Origin: Burkholderiaceae bacterium
Lineage (GTDB): Bacteria > Pseudomonadota > Gammaproteobacteria > Burkholderiales > Burkholderiaceae_F
Direction: 5' to 3'
DNA length: 64,000 nt
Assembly: GCA_022843955.1 (NCBI GenBank)
Contig: JALHMQ010000001.1
Coordinates: forward strand, 310,001-374,000
Made by a program: the position numbers and the translations under genes. Of this stretch, positions 55,502 through 64,000 are shown in pieces; the first letter of the stretch is position 1, and every line of letters begins with the position of its first letter. The notes under the pieces were generated by a model. That model was not told the origin of the DNA and did no database searches. It worked only from the letters and a program-made list of their open reading frames with translations.

Positions 55502-56293
55502 ATGATGTTCGTCGACTCCCACTGCCATTTGAGCTTTCCCGAACTGTCGGGCGACATCGACGCCGTGGTCGAGCGCATGGCGGCCGCTCGCGTCACCGCG
55601 GCGCTCAACGTCTGCGTGACGCTGGAGGAGTTTCCGCGCGTGCTCGCGCTGGCAAAGCGCTTTCCCAACATCGTCTGCTCGGTCGGCGTGCACCCGGACT
55701 ATCCGGCAGGCGATGCGCAGGAGGGGGCGCCGCTGCAGGAGCCGGACGTGGACACGCTCGTGCGGCTGGCGGCCGAGCCCAAGGTGGTGGCGATCGGCGA
55801 GACCGGACTGGACTATTACCGGCTCAAGGAACCACTTGACTGGCAGCGGGAGCGATTTCGCACCCATATCCGCGCCGCGCGCCGCTGCGGCAAGCCGCTG
55901 ATCGTCCACACGCGTGCCGCCGCTACCGACACGCTGCGCCTGATGCGCGAAGAGGGCGCGGCCGAGGCCGGCGGCGTGATGCACTGCTTCACCGAGACCT
56001 GGGAGGTCGCGCAGGCCGCGCTCGACCTGGGCTTTTTCATCTCGTTTTCCGGCATCGTGACGTTCAAGAGCGCGACCGAGTTACAGGAGGTGGCGACAAA
56101 AGTGCCGCTCGACCGCCTGCTGATCGAGACCGACTCGCCCTATCTGGCGCCCGTTCCCTATCGGGGACGACCTAACGAGCCAAGTTACGTACCTCATGTC
56201 GCGGCGAAGATTGCCACACTCCGCGGTGTCTTGCAGGACGAGATTGCTCGAGCTTCTTCCAACAATTTCTCCAGACTATTCAAATATATATAG
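55502..56293 (+). CDS. tatD: TatD family metal-dependent hydrolase
   Basis: A 263-residue TIM-barrel hydrolase with metal ligands in DSHCHL (His7, His9), GETGLDYYR, HTRAA, MHCFTETW and the final ETDSPYL. The family has DNase/exonuclease activity against DNA and is encoded here next to pilZ. ATGs at 55502 and 55505 are adjacent alternatives; the upstream frame to 55463 is probably untranslated. The last 40 bases are AT-rich, unlike the rest of the gene, and run into an AT-rich gap. Confidence 0.9.
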   Translation: MMFVDSHCHLSFPELSGDIDAVVERMAAARVTAALNVCVTLEEFPRVLALAKRFPNIVCSVGVHPDYPAGDAQEGAPLQEPDVDTLVRLAAEPKVVAIGETGLDYYRLKEPLDWQRERFRTHIRAARRCGKPLIVHTRAAATDTLRLMREEGAAEAGGVMHCFTETWEVAQAALDLGFFISFSGIVTFKSATELQEVATKVPLDRLLIETDSPYLAPVPYRGRPNEPSYVPHVAAKIATLRGVLQDEIARASSNNFSRLFKYI

Positions 56294-56447
56294 CTTTTTC
56301 TTAAACTAAAATATTTCAAGCTTCGCTTGAGGTATTGCGCGTTGCATTCGCAGCGCGGCCAAGCGTGGGAACGTGCGTTGCCCCTTCGCCGCGCGCCGGG
56401 CGCGTCGGTCAGAAAGACCCTGACGCCCTTGCCAGCACGGAGGTCAG

Positions 56448-57524
56448 GTGGCGGATCGGCTTGTGGGAAGCAGTGCACGGCAGGCGTGGGTCGACCATGC
56501 CCGCGGCATCAGCATCATCCTGATCGTCATCCTGCACGCGCGATTCGCGCTGGCGAACGTGCCAGATGCGGAGGCCTTCGATGCGTTGATCCGCGTCGTT
56601 CAACCATTCCGCTTGCCCGCGCTGTTTCTCCTGTCCGGTCTGTTTCTGGCGCGGATCATCGATCGCGCCTGGCTGGAGTTTCTGGATCGGCGGGTCGTTC
56701 ACTATGCGTACTTCTACGCCATCTGGGCGACCATCGAGTTTGCTCCCGGGTTCGCCTCGGCTGTCGCCCGCGACAGTTCGGCCGCCGCGCCACTGGCAAT
56801 CGACTATCTGTGGCTTTTTCTCGCTCCGCATGGCCCGTTGTGGTTCATCTATGCGCTGCCGCTGTTCTTCGTGCTCGCAAAGCTGCTGCGGAGGGTCCCT
56901 GCCTGGATCGTGCTGCCGGTTGCCGCGGTCATCTCGATGGCGGACGTGCAGACCGGCTGGGTCATCAGTGACCGGCTGGCCTCGCGCTACGTCTACTTCC
57001 ACGCCGGCTATGCCCTGGCGCCAGCGATCTTTGCGGCGGGGGCCTGGGTGCACGGCAACGCCCGCGTCGTGGCGGCGGCGTTGATCCTGTGGCTGACCGC
57101 GCACCTGATCGCAACGCTGGCCGCCGCGCCGGACAACCCGCTGCTTGCCTTCGCACTGGGCGTGGCGGGGTGCGCCGCCGTGCTGGCAACCGGCGCGCTG
57201 CTCAGCCGATCGACCTGGATGCGGTGGCTCGCGATGTTCGGCCGCCGCTCACTGGTGATCTTCCTGGCTTTTCCTTTGCTGCTGGTGGTGATGCGCAAGG
57301 CGCTCGAACTGGCTGGCTGGCCGCTGGACGGTGACCTGAAGGTGCTCATCGTGGTCGCCGGCTCGATCTTCGGCGCGCTGCTGATCCATCGCCTGGTGCG
57401 CGGTACGCCCCTGCGGTTCCTGTTCGAGCGGCCCGCCTGGGCGCAACGTGCTGTTCGGTCACAGGCAAAGACAAGTGCGGGCAGCTTGCCCCGTGTCGAA
57501 CCGCAGGCCCGAGTGATCGAGTGA
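56448..57524 (+). CDS. membrane acyltransferase (acyltransferase-3 family)
   Basis: A 358-residue protein with about ten hydrophobic segments. The N-terminal VDHARGISIILIVILHARFA carries the histidine typical of acyltransferase-3, and FRLPALFLLSGLFLAR and HGPLWFIYALPLFF follow. Such enzymes acetylate or succinylate sugars, peptidoglycan, LPS or osmoregulated glucans; the target is unknown. The start is a GTG at 56448 with GGAGG at 56439-56443. It sits alone after an AT-rich gap, which could mark an acquired gene. Confidence 0.87.
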   Translation: MADRLVGSSARQAWVDHARGISIILIVILHARFALANVPDAEAFDALIRVVQPFRLPALFLLSGLFLARIIDRAWLEFLDRRVVHYAYFYAIWATIEFAPGFASAVARDSSAAAPLAIDYLWLFLAPHGPLWFIYALPLFFVLAKLLRRVPAWIVLPVAAVISMADVQTGWVISDRLASRYVYFHAGYALAPAIFAAGAWVHGNARVVAAALILWLTAHLIATLAAAPDNPLLAFALGVAGCAAVLATGALLSRSTWMRWLAMFGRRSLVIFLAFPLLLVVMRKALELAGWPLDGDLKVLIVVAGSIFGALLIHRLVRGTPLRFLFERPAWAQRAVRSQAKTSAGSLPRVEPQARVIE

Positions 57525-57739
57525 TGGACGCAGCGGGCATCCGTTGCACATCAGGACTCGTGCGCACGCTGGTGCCGGTCGAGCCGTCGCGCCTGCGCTA
57601 GCGGTCCGCGGCGTAGCCATGCTGCGCCACAAGTCCGACCTTGACGTCTAGCCCATCCCCTTGTTTGCCGGTCGGGCAGCCTGTCGATTCGTCGTCCGAC
57701 ACGCAAACGCTCGGAGGCGGCCGCCTAGACTGCCGTCGC
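57525..57739. other. 215-base intergenic region before the LytS-type kinase
   Basis: The stretch is GC-rich. I see no convincing promoter, terminator or palindrome beyond short GC inverted repeats near 57715-57730. Confidence 0.4.
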
Positions 57740-58855
57740 ATGAACCGATTCAGTGACAGCCTGCGCTTGGCGCGCAAGGACTATTTCAAGCTGCGCAAGC
57801 ACCGCGACCTGCCGGCATGGGCCATGTGGGCCGTGACTTTCGACTATTCGCTGCGCTTCGGCGTGATCATCGTGGCTGTGATGGCTCTCGCCGGCCGCAA
57901 AGGGGCAGACTCGTCGTTTTGGTTCGAACAGGCGGCGCCGATTCTCGGCACGGCGCTGATCGTCGGCAGCACGCTACATCTCGTCTTCTCGGCGATCGAG
58001 CGATGGGCACCGCAGCGCTTCATTGACTGGAGCAACGGCCGGCCAGGCGTGTCGGTGAGCCTGTTCTTCGCCTTGACGTCGATGGTCTGCATCTACGCCG
58101 GTTTGAACCTCGCCCATCAGCTTTTCAGTGGCTTTTCGGGAATTGAGCATGCTCCCTGGCAGTCGCAACGCGGCTGGCTCTCGATGGTTGGTGGCACCAT
58201 TGTCTTCAGCATCGTCTGGGCATTGGTCGCGTGGGACGAGTGGCACGAGGAACAGCTCAAACGCCAGGCGCAAGACGCGCAGATGCGTCTGCTGCAGGCG
58301 CAGATCGAACCACACTACCTGTTCAACACGCTCGCCAACGTACGCAGCTTGATCGACTGCGATACCAAGGCGGCGAGTGAACTGCTCGATGCCTTCACCG
58401 ACCACCTGCGTGCGAGCCTCGAACAGATGCGTGCCGACACAGTGACGCTGGATCAGGAACTGGCGCTGGTGGGGCATTACCTGAAGCTGATGCAATTGCG
58501 CATGGGTGATCGGCTTCGCTACCGCATCGAGGCCGATCCGGCCGTCCGCAGCCTGCCCGTGCCACCGCTGCTGCTGCAGCCGCTGGTTGAGAACGCGGTG
58601 CATCATGGGTTGGAACGTTCGGTGGAGCCCGGCACCATCACGCTACGCGCTGCCGTGGTCGACGGTCGTCTGTGCTTGAGTGTTGAAGATGATGGCTTGG
58701 GCCTGGGGGCGCCGGCGCAGCGCCGCGGCCGCGGCGTGGCAACCCAGAACATTCGCGAACGTCTGGCAGCGCGCTGGGGACAGTCGGCCAGTCTGCGCAT
58801 CGAACCGAATCACCCTCGGGGTGTGGTTGCGACCCTGGAACTGCCGTGCCCTTGA
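57740..58855 (+). CDS. LytS-type sensor histidine kinase
   Basis: A 371-residue kinase of the His_kinase/HATPase class. About four transmembrane segments lie in residues 25-165 with little periplasmic material between them. A short linker leads to the phospho-accepting His192 in QAQIEPHYLFN. The ATP-binding domain has ENAVHHGLE and DDGLGLG. There is no recognisable input domain, so sensing may be at the membrane. Its stop overlaps the response regulator start by 10 bases. The ATG at 57740 is preferred to the open extension. Confidence 0.9.
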   Translation: MNRFSDSLRLARKDYFKLRKHRDLPAWAMWAVTFDYSLRFGVIIVAVMALAGRKGADSSFWFEQAAPILGTALIVGSTLHLVFSAIERWAPQRFIDWSNGRPGVSVSLFFALTSMVCIYAGLNLAHQLFSGFSGIEHAPWQSQRGWLSMVGGTIVFSIVWALVAWDEWHEEQLKRQAQDAQMRLLQAQIEPHYLFNTLANVRSLIDCDTKAASELLDAFTDHLRASLEQMRADTVTLDQELALVGHYLKLMQLRMGDRLRYRIEADPAVRSLPVPPLLLQPLVENAVHHGLERSVEPGTITLRAAVVDGRLCLSVEDDGLGLGAPAQRRGRGVATQNIRERLAARWGQSASLRIEPNHPRGVVATLELPCP

Positions 58856-59598
58856 AACGCAAGCCCACCAGAGCGCTGATTGCGGACGATGAACCGCACC
58901 TGCTGCGCCATCTGCAATCGTTGCTCGCACAAGCCTGGCCGGAACTTGAGCTGCTGCGCCCGGCGCGCGATGGCCTGGAAGCAGCCGAACGCATTGCCAA
59001 CGAAGCGCCGGACATCGCGTTCCTGGACATCCAGATGCCGGGGTTGACCGGCCTGGAGGTCGCGCAGGGCATCGAAGGAAACACGCTTGTGGTTTTCGTC
59101 ACTGCCTACGACGAGTACGCGGTGCGGGCCTTCGAAACCGCCGCGGTCGACTACCTGCTCAAGCCGCTCAAGCTCGAGCGCCTGCAGCGCACGGTGGACC
59201 GTCTGAAAGCGCCGGTGAGCGATGACGGCCTCGCGCGCGCCCTCGAACAGTGGGCCCCGCCGCGGCCCGCGCAGCCTTTGCGCTGGGTGCGCGCCTCGAA
59301 AGGGGAGATCACCCACCAGATCGCCGTGACTGACGTCGTCTACTTCCATGCGGATGAGAAGTACACCGTGGTGCGCACCCGCGACGCCGAGCACTTGATC
59401 CGCACGCCGATCCAGGAACTGCTCGAACAGCTCGATCCCGATCAGTTCTGGCAGGTGCACCGCTCGACAATCATCAATCTGGCCATGCTCGCCGGCACAC
59501 GGCGCGACGATGACTCGCGTCTGTTCGTTCGCTTCAAGGGTCTGAGTACCGAACTGCCGGTCAGCCGAGCCTACGTGCCGCGCTTCAAGGCCATGTAG
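58846..59598 (+). CDS. LytTR family response regulator
   Basis: A 250-residue regulator. The receiver domain (about 8-120) has ADDEP, phospho-acceptor Asp61 in [15 protein letters not shown] and LLKPLK. The C-terminal LytTR DNA-binding domain (about 145-248) has [16 protein letters not shown] and [12 protein letters not shown]. It starts with a GTG overlapping the kinase gene, so the pair forms a two-component system. It is convergent with hutI, with a 14-base overlap. The target genes are unknown; the adjacent acyltransferase is one candidate. Confidence 0.93.
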   Translation: MPLKRKPTRALIADDEPHLLRHLQSLLAQAWPELELLRPARDGLEAAERIANEAPDIAFLDIQMPGLTGLEVAQGIEGNTLVVFVTAYDEYAVRAFETAAVDYLLKPLKLERLQRTVDRLKAPVSDDGLARALEQWAPPRPAQPLRWVRASKGEITHQIAVTDVVYFHADEKYTVVRTRDAEHLIRTPIQELLEQLDPDQFWQVHRSTIINLAMLAGTRRDDDSRLFVRFKGLSTELPVSRAYVPRFKAM

Positions 59599-60796
59599 CG
59601 CTGCGCTCGACGCCACCACAGATCACCCGCAGGCACGGGTTCTGGCCAAACCAGTAGGCCAACTCGTTCGGGTGATCGAGCGCCCAGACCGCCAGGTCGG
59701 CGCGCTGCCCCGGTGCCAGGCGGCCGCGATCGCCCAGCCCCAAGGCACGCGCACCATGGAGGGTGGCGCCGCGCAGCGCTTCTTCGGGCGTCAGCCGAAA
59801 CAGCGTGCACGCCATGTTGAGCATCAGCAGCAGCGATAGACCGGGTGACGAACCGGGGTTGTGATCGGTGGCGATCGCCATGGGCACGCGGGCATTGCGC
59901 AGCGCCTGCACCGGCGGCAGGCGGGTCTCGCGCAGAAAGTAGAACGCCCCGGGCAGCAGGACCGCCACCGTGCCGCTGGCAGCCATGGCGCGCACGCCTG
60001 CCTCCGACAGCCACTCGAGGTGGTCGCAGGACAGCCCGGCGTAGTCGGCCGCCAGGGCGGCGCCGCCTTGGTCGCTGAGCTGCTCGGCGTGCAGCTTCAC
60101 CGGCAGGCCGAGGGCGCGGGCGGCATCGAATACCTGACGCGTCTGCGCGGGCGTGAAGCCAATGGTGTCGCAGAACGCGTCGACAGCGTCGACCAGACCT
60201 TCGGCATGCATCCCGGGTAGCCAGTCGCATACCGCAGCGATATAGGCATCCGCCCGGCCCGCGAACTCGGGCGGCACGGCATGCGCCGCCAGATAGGTTG
60301 TCTTCACCGTCAGCGGCAACTCGGCGCCGAGTCGCCGTGCCACGCGCAGGCAGCGCGCTTCGTCAGCTTGCGTGAGGCCGTAGCCTGACTTGATCTCGAT
60401 CGTGGTCACGCCCTCGGCCATCAACGCACGCGCCCGCTGCTTCGCCAATGCCAGCAGCGTCGGATCATCGGCGACGCGCGTCGCTGCCACGGTGCTGCGG
60501 ATGCCGCCGCCCGCTCGGGCAATCTCCTCGTAGCTCGCGCCTTCGAGCCGCTGCTCGAACTCGCGCGCGCGCTGGCCGGCATAGACGAGGTGGGTATGGC
60601 AGTCGACCAGGCCGGGCGTGACGAGGGCGCCAGCCAGATCGTGCTCGGCATCGACCTCGAGCCCGGACGGCAGATCCGCCTCGGCGCCCACCCACGCGAG
60701 CCGGGCGTCTTCGACCAGCAGCGCACCGCGCGCAACGGCGCCCCAGCCTGGCCCGGCCAGGGTGGTCAGGTGCGCATTGCGCCACAGCGTCTTCAT
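59585..60796 (-). CDS. hutI: imidazolonepropionase
   Basis: A 403-residue amidohydrolase for the third step of histidine degradation (imidazolone propionate to formiminoglutamate). It has metal ligands in [25 protein letters not shown] and the final aspartate region [11 protein letters not shown]. The ATG at 60796 overlaps the HutD stop as ATGA; the frame is open upstream to 60859. It is the last gene of the leftward hutC-hutD-hutI unit. It converges on the LytTR regulator. Confidence 0.96.
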   Translation of the reverse strand: MKTLWRNAHLTTLAGPGWGAVARGALLVEDARLAWVGAEADLPSGLEVDAEHDLAGALVTPGLVDCHTHLVYAGQRAREFEQRLEGASYEEIARAGGGIRSTVAATRVADDPTLLALAKQRARALMAEGVTTIEIKSGYGLTQADEARCLRVARRLGAELPLTVKTTYLAAHAVPPEFAGRADAYIAAVCDWLPGMHAEGLVDAVDAFCDTIGFTPAQTRQVFDAARALGLPVKLHAEQLSDQGGAALAADYAGLSCDHLEWLSEAGVRAMAASGTVAVLLPGAFYFLRETRLPPVQALRNARVPMAIATDHNPGSSPGLSLLLMLNMACTLFRLTPEEALRGATLHGARALGLGDRGRLAPGQRADLAVWALDHPNELAYWFGQNPCLRVICGGVERSATWP

Positions 60797-61275
60797 CGGC
60801 CCGCCCCGATCCATAGCGCCGGTACGCTGCTGTGCAGTTGACCTTGCGGCAGGTCCCACGCGAGTGTCTGCGTTGCCGGGTCGAAGCGGCCACGCTTTGA
60901 CCAGCCTTCATCGAACGACAGGCCGAAGCGCAGGCACCCAGGCACGCCGCGCAGCATCAGGTTGAGGTCACGCGTCGCGCCGTGCAGCAGGCGACAGTCC
61001 GGTGCATCGGCGCCATCGAACACGAGCGGCGGATCGCCGACGCGTTGCACGTGGCGCCGGTTGGCAAACGACAACTCGACACCCGCGCCCTCGACCACCG
61101 CGAACCAGCGTTGCACGCCGGGATAGTCTGAGAACGGCCCGTCGGTGTCGATGTCGGCCAGGCTGATTCGCACCTGCCAGGCGTCGACACTGGGCCAGCA
61201 CAGCAGGTCGCGCGAGACGCCTCCGCCGTTTTTCCAGGGCAGGGCGGGCACATCGGCGGCTCGCACGATGATCAT
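60793..61275 (-). CDS. hutD: HutD family protein
   Basis: A 160-residue cupin-like protein with the family opening [14 protein letters not shown] and a following [17 protein letters not shown]. HutD is thought to protect cells from high flux through the hut pathway, but its activity is not established. This copy is somewhat short (family about 180-200). The ATG at 61275 overlaps the hutC stop as ATGA; hutI overlaps its end. It lies between repressor and enzyme in one leftward unit. Confidence 0.87.
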   Translation of the reverse strand: MIIVRAADVPALPWKNGGGVSRDLLCWPSVDAWQVRISLADIDTDGPFSDYPGVQRWFAVVEGAGVELSFANRRHVQRVGDPPLVFDGADAPDCRLLHGATRDLNLMLRGVPGCLRFGLSFDEGWSKRGRFDPATQTLAWDLPQGQLHSSVPALWIGAGR

Positions 61276-61988
61276 GGCTTGAACTGCCCTTCGATCAGGT
61301 AGCGCCCGCCGGGATGCACCATGCGGGCGAGGGTGATGGGCACACCGCGGCTCTCGGTGCGTCTGACCACCACCAGGCAAGGGTCACGCGGATCGATCTG
61401 CAGCAGGCGCGCTTCCTCCGCGGTGGGGTGGCTCGCTTCGATCGAGTATTGCGCCTCCCACAGCGGCGCCACCTGCAGCAGGTAGCGGGTGGGCGTGGTC
61501 CGGGTGAAGTCGACTTGCAGGTAATCAGGCGCGCAGGCCGGATTGACGTAGCGATCCTCGCATTGCAGGGGCACGCCGTTGCACAGGTGGACGATGAGGG
61601 TATGGAACACCGGCGCGCCCGCGACCAGACCCAGGCTGTCGGCCAGCGCCGCCGCAGCCGGCTCTTCGCGCACCAGATGGACCTGTGCTGCGTGCTGTGC
61701 GCCGCGGGCCTCGATCTCCTCGTGCAGATCGCGGATCGTTAGGGACGAAGAGATTCGGTGTAGCGGGGCGGCAAAGGTGCCCACGCCCTGGCGACGCTCG
61801 ATGAGGCCTTCGCCCTGCAGTTCGCGCAAGGCGCGGTTGACCGTCATTCGGCTGACCGAGAACCGGGTCAGCAAGTCGTGCTCGGACGGCATCAGCGCGC
61901 CGGGCGCCCAGCGACCGGCGGCCAACCCGTCCTTCAGGTAGCGCTTGACGCGGGCGTATGGCGGCGCGGTCGATCGGGGAGAGGCCAT
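61272..61988 (-). CDS. hutC: histidine utilisation repressor HutC (GntR/HutC family)
   Basis: A 238-residue GntR-type regulator. The N-terminal winged helix has MPSEHDLLTRFSVSRMTVNRALRELQGEGLIERRQGVGTF-type spacing, in which the recognition helix reads VSRMTVNRALREL. A C-terminal UTRA ligand domain binds urocanate in known members. It is divergent from hutU, with an operator in between, and heads the leftward hutCDI unit. It presumably represses both directions and is released by urocanate. I chose the ATG at 61988; the longer frame reads into hutU on the opposite strand. Confidence 0.94.
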   Translation of the reverse strand: MASPRSTAPPYARVKRYLKDGLAAGRWAPGALMPSEHDLLTRFSVSRMTVNRALRELQGEGLIERRQGVGTFAAPLHRISSSLTIRDLHEEIEARGAQHAAQVHLVREEPAAAALADSLGLVAGAPVFHTLIVHLCNGVPLQCEDRYVNPACAPDYLQVDFTRTTPTRYLLQVAPLWEAQYSIEASHPTAEEARLLQIDPRDPCLVVVRRTESRGVPITLARMVHPGGRYLIEGQFKP

Positions 61989-62011
61989 GCGGCTGATCCT
62001 ACTTGCGACTG

Positions 62012-62025
62012 CTTGTCTATACAAG
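62012..62025. promoter_or_regulatory. HutC-type operator between hutC and hutU
   Basis: CTTGTCTATACAAG, a near-perfect 14-bp palindrome of the form CTTGT-N4-ACAAG that known HutC repressors recognise. It lies 23 bases from the hutC start and 43 bases from the hutU start, in the only AT-richer stretch of the gap. The position allows control of both transcription directions by HutC and urocanate. Confidence 0.75.
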
Positions 62026-62068
62026 TAGAGTCGACCGCATTCCAACCCGCCGACATCTGGGTGCATCC

Positions 62069-63793
62069 ATGAATGACCTGTCCACGCCTGCGGCGCAGGC
62101 GCGTCCGGTGCGCGCGCCGCGCGGCACCACCATCTCCTGCGCGAACTGGCTGATCGAGGCGGCCTATCGCATGCTGCAGAACAACCTCGATCCCGAGGTG
62201 GCCGAGAACCCGGATGCGCTGGTCGTCTATGGCGGCATCGGCAAGGCGGCGCGCGACTGGGCGAGCTTCGACGCCATCCTCGCCACCCTGCGCCGACTGC
62301 GCGCCGACGAGACGTTGCTGATCCAGAGTGGCAAGCCGGTGGGCGTGTTCCCCACCCATGAGGATGCGCCGCGGGTGCTGATCGCCAATTCCAACCTGGT
62401 GCCCAAGTGGGCGACCTGGGAGCACTTCGACGAACTCGATCGCAAGGGCCTGATGATGTACGGCCAGATGACGGCCGGCAGCTGGATCTACATCGGCAGC
62501 CAGGGCATCGTGCAGGGCACCTACGAGACCTTCGTCGAAGCCGGTCGCCAGCACTATCCCGGCGCAACGCCCGGTGAAGACAGCGAATGGGCCGGCCGCT
62601 GGATCCTCACCGCGGGCCTGGGTGGCATGGGCGGTGCGCAGCCGCTCGCCGCGACCTTTGCCGGTGCCTGTTCGCTCAACATCGAGTGCCAGCAAAGCCG
62701 CATCGATTTCCGCCTGCGCTCGCGCTACCTGGACGAGCAGGCGCAGGATCTCGACGACGCACTGGCGCGCATCGCCCACTACACGTCGCGCAGGCAGGCG
62801 GTGTCGATCGGCCTGCTCGGCAATGCGGCCGAGCTGCTGCCTGCGCTGGTCGATCGCGCGCGCGCCGGCGGACCGCGACCCGACCTCGTGACCGACCAGA
62901 CCAGTGCCCATGATCTGGTCAACGGCTACCTGCCGGCCGGATGGAGCGTGAAGCAGTGGCACGCGGCGCAGGCCGACCCGACGCAGCACGCGGCGCTGCG
63001 CGCGGCGGCGGCGGCCAGCTGCGCCACCCATGTGCAAGCGATGCTCGAGTTCAAGTCAATGGGCGTGCCGACGGTGGACTACGGCAACAACATCCGGCAA
63101 GTGGCGTTCGATGCCGGGGTCAAGAACGCGTTCGACTTTCCCGGCTTTGTCCCGGCCTACATCCGGCCGCTGTTCTGCCGCGGCAAGGGGCCGTTCCGCT
63201 GGGTGGCGCTTTCGGGCGATCCGGAGGACATCCGCAAGACCGACGCCAAGATGAAGGAACTGTTCCCGCGGGACGCGCACCTGCACCGCTGGCTCGACAT
63301 GGCCGCCGAGCGGATTGCCTTCCAGGGGCTGCCGGCGCGCATCTGCTGGATCGGTCTCGGAGAGCGCCACCGCGCGGGTCTGGCGTTCAACGAGATGGTG
63401 CGCTCCGGCGAACTGAAGGCGCCGATCGTCATCGGTCGCGATCACCTCGATAGCGGCTCGGTCGCGTCGCCGAACCGCGAGACCGAAGCGATGCGCGACG
63501 GCAGCGATGCCGTGAGCGACTGGCCGCTGCTCAATGCGCTGCTCAACACCGCCGCGGGCGCGACCTGGGTCAGCCTGCACCACGGCGGCGGAGTCGGCAT
63601 GGGCTACTCGCAGCACGCCGGCGTGGTAATCGTGTGCGACGGATCCGAGGCGGCCGACCGGCGCATTGCACGCGTGCTGTGGAACGATCCGGCCACCGGG
63701 GTGATGCGCCACGCCGATGCAGGCTACGACGCGGCGCTCGACTGCGCGCGCGAGCAGGGACTCGACCTGCCGATGCTCACGGGAGCGCGCTGA
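62069..63793 (+). CDS. hutU: urocanate hydratase
   Basis: A 574-residue NAD-dependent enzyme that turns urocanate into imidazolone propionate. It has the NAD-binding loop [18 protein letters not shown], the conserved [18 protein letters not shown], and the family signature [18 protein letters not shown]. The length is slightly above the usual 555-560 owing to an N-terminal tail of about 15 residues. The start at 62069 follows the operator. Its stop overlaps the hutH ATG as TGATG. Confidence 0.97.
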   Translation: MNDLSTPAAQARPVRAPRGTTISCANWLIEAAYRMLQNNLDPEVAENPDALVVYGGIGKAARDWASFDAILATLRRLRADETLLIQSGKPVGVFPTHEDAPRVLIANSNLVPKWATWEHFDELDRKGLMMYGQMTAGSWIYIGSQGIVQGTYETFVEAGRQHYPGATPGEDSEWAGRWILTAGLGGMGGAQPLAATFAGACSLNIECQQSRIDFRLRSRYLDEQAQDLDDALARIAHYTSRRQAVSIGLLGNAAELLPALVDRARAGGPRPDLVTDQTSAHDLVNGYLPAGWSVKQWHAAQADPTQHAALRAAAAASCATHVQAMLEFKSMGVPTVDYGNNIRQVAFDAGVKNAFDFPGFVPAYIRPLFCRGKGPFRWVALSGDPEDIRKTDAKMKELFPRDAHLHRWLDMAAERIAFQGLPARICWIGLGERHRAGLAFNEMVRSGELKAPIVIGRDHLDSGSVASPNRETEAMRDGSDAVSDWPLLNALLNTAAGATWVSLHHGGGVGMGYSQHAGVVIVCDGSEAADRRIARVLWNDPATGVMRHADAGYDAALDCAREQGLDLPMLTGAR

Positions 63794-64000
63794 TGCAACT
63801 GCACCCCGGGGCGCTGACGCTCGGCGAGCTGCGCGCCATCCACGCCGGCGTGCTTCCCCTTTCGCTGGACCCGGGCGCACAGGCGGGCGTGCTCGCCAGT
63901 GCCGACGTGGTGCGCCGCGCGGCCGAGGGCCAGGCCGCCGTGTACGGCGTCAATACCGGCTTCGGCAAGCTGGCCAGCACGCGCATCAGCGCGGGCGATC
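63793..64000 (+). CDS. hutH: histidine ammonia-lyase, N-terminal part (cut by window end)
   Basis: The first 69 codons of the enzyme that deaminates histidine to urocanate, the first step of the pathway. The diagnostic YGVNTGFGKLASTRI segment near residues 51-65 is present; the MIO-forming Ala-Ser-Gly lies beyond the window. The ATG overlaps the hutU stop as TGATG, so the two are translationally coupled. Confidence 0.95.
   Translation, partial: MQLHPGALTLGELRAIHAGVLPLSLDPGAQAGVLASADVVRRAAEGQAAVYGVNTGFGKLASTRISAGD

Noticed and set aside
61272..62567. 431-codon version of HutC
   Set aside because: The first 190 codons are antisense to hutU and read through the HutC operator; GntR regulators of this type are about 240 residues.
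1..64000. CRISPR arrays, insertion sequences, integrases, phage genes or rRNA
   Set aside because: No regularly spaced repeats, transposase or integrase motifs, terminal inverted repeats or rRNA sequence were seen. The only tandem repeat is the short heptamer at 34703.

Overview
The window is high-GC, densely coded bacterial chromosome. It looks like a betaproteobacterium of the Burkholderiales type. The evidence is the order tig-clpP-clpX-lon-hupB-tRNA-Val-tRNA-Asp-ppiD, the order mltG-tmk-holB-pilZ-tatD, and the abundance of TRAP and Liv-type transporters; this placement is an inference from gene content and order. I see no insertion sequence, integrase, phage gene, CRISPR array or rRNA. 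No stretch longer than about 230 bases lacks a gene.

Layout. (1) 1-7617: protein quality control and folding (trigger factor end, ClpP, ClpX, Lon, HU, two tRNAs, PpiD), with a clear promoter for hupB and clear terminators after lon and after tRNA-Asp. (2) 7636-11574: tRNA 2-selenouridine synthase, a periplasmic SGNH esterase divergent from a YbbA-like ABC ATPase, and the NAD(P)HX repair enzyme. (3) 11659-20432: an accessory catabolic locus. A D-amino-acid dehydrogenase and a TRAP transporter run leftward. A winged-helix regulator and a fused 1221-residue hydantoinase A/B (oxoprolinase-type) protein run rightward, and a strong dyad lies in the divergent promoter. (4) 20590-31544: an HDOD protein, PurL, a stress protein with two DUF2382 domains, then a leftward group of parvulin, BolA, YciB, MsrB and SelO.

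(5) 31652-46054: about 14 kb, all rightward and mostly overlapping or close-packed: an acyl-CoA ligase, a complete Liv-type ABC importer, a FadB-like bifunctional beta-oxidation protein, a small exported Sel1/TPR-like protein, an acyl-CoA dehydrogenase, a Dabb protein, a hotdog thioesterase, an MDR oxidoreductase and an SDR. I read it as one uptake-plus-beta-oxidation unit for an unidentified carboxylic acid. It is the most interesting candidate for a poorly described system here, together with the hydantoinase locus. (6) 46259-55440: a two-domain M16 peptidase, a YbgC-type thioesterase, a GNAT, an NRDE protein, a DUF4936 protein, YgfZ, then mltG-tmk-holB-pilZ. (7) 55502-59598: TatD, an AT-rich patch, a membrane acyltransferase, and a LytS/LytTR two-component pair. 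(8) 59585-64000: the histidine utilisation cluster. hutI-hutD-hutC is leftward and hutU-hutH rightward (hutH is cut by the window end), with a HutC-type operator between them.

Start codons were moved inward from the longest frame wherever a ribosome binding site, a family-typical N terminus or a stop-start overlap supported it. All coordinates and motifs were read by eye. Family names rest on recognised motifs and sequence character, not on database searches.
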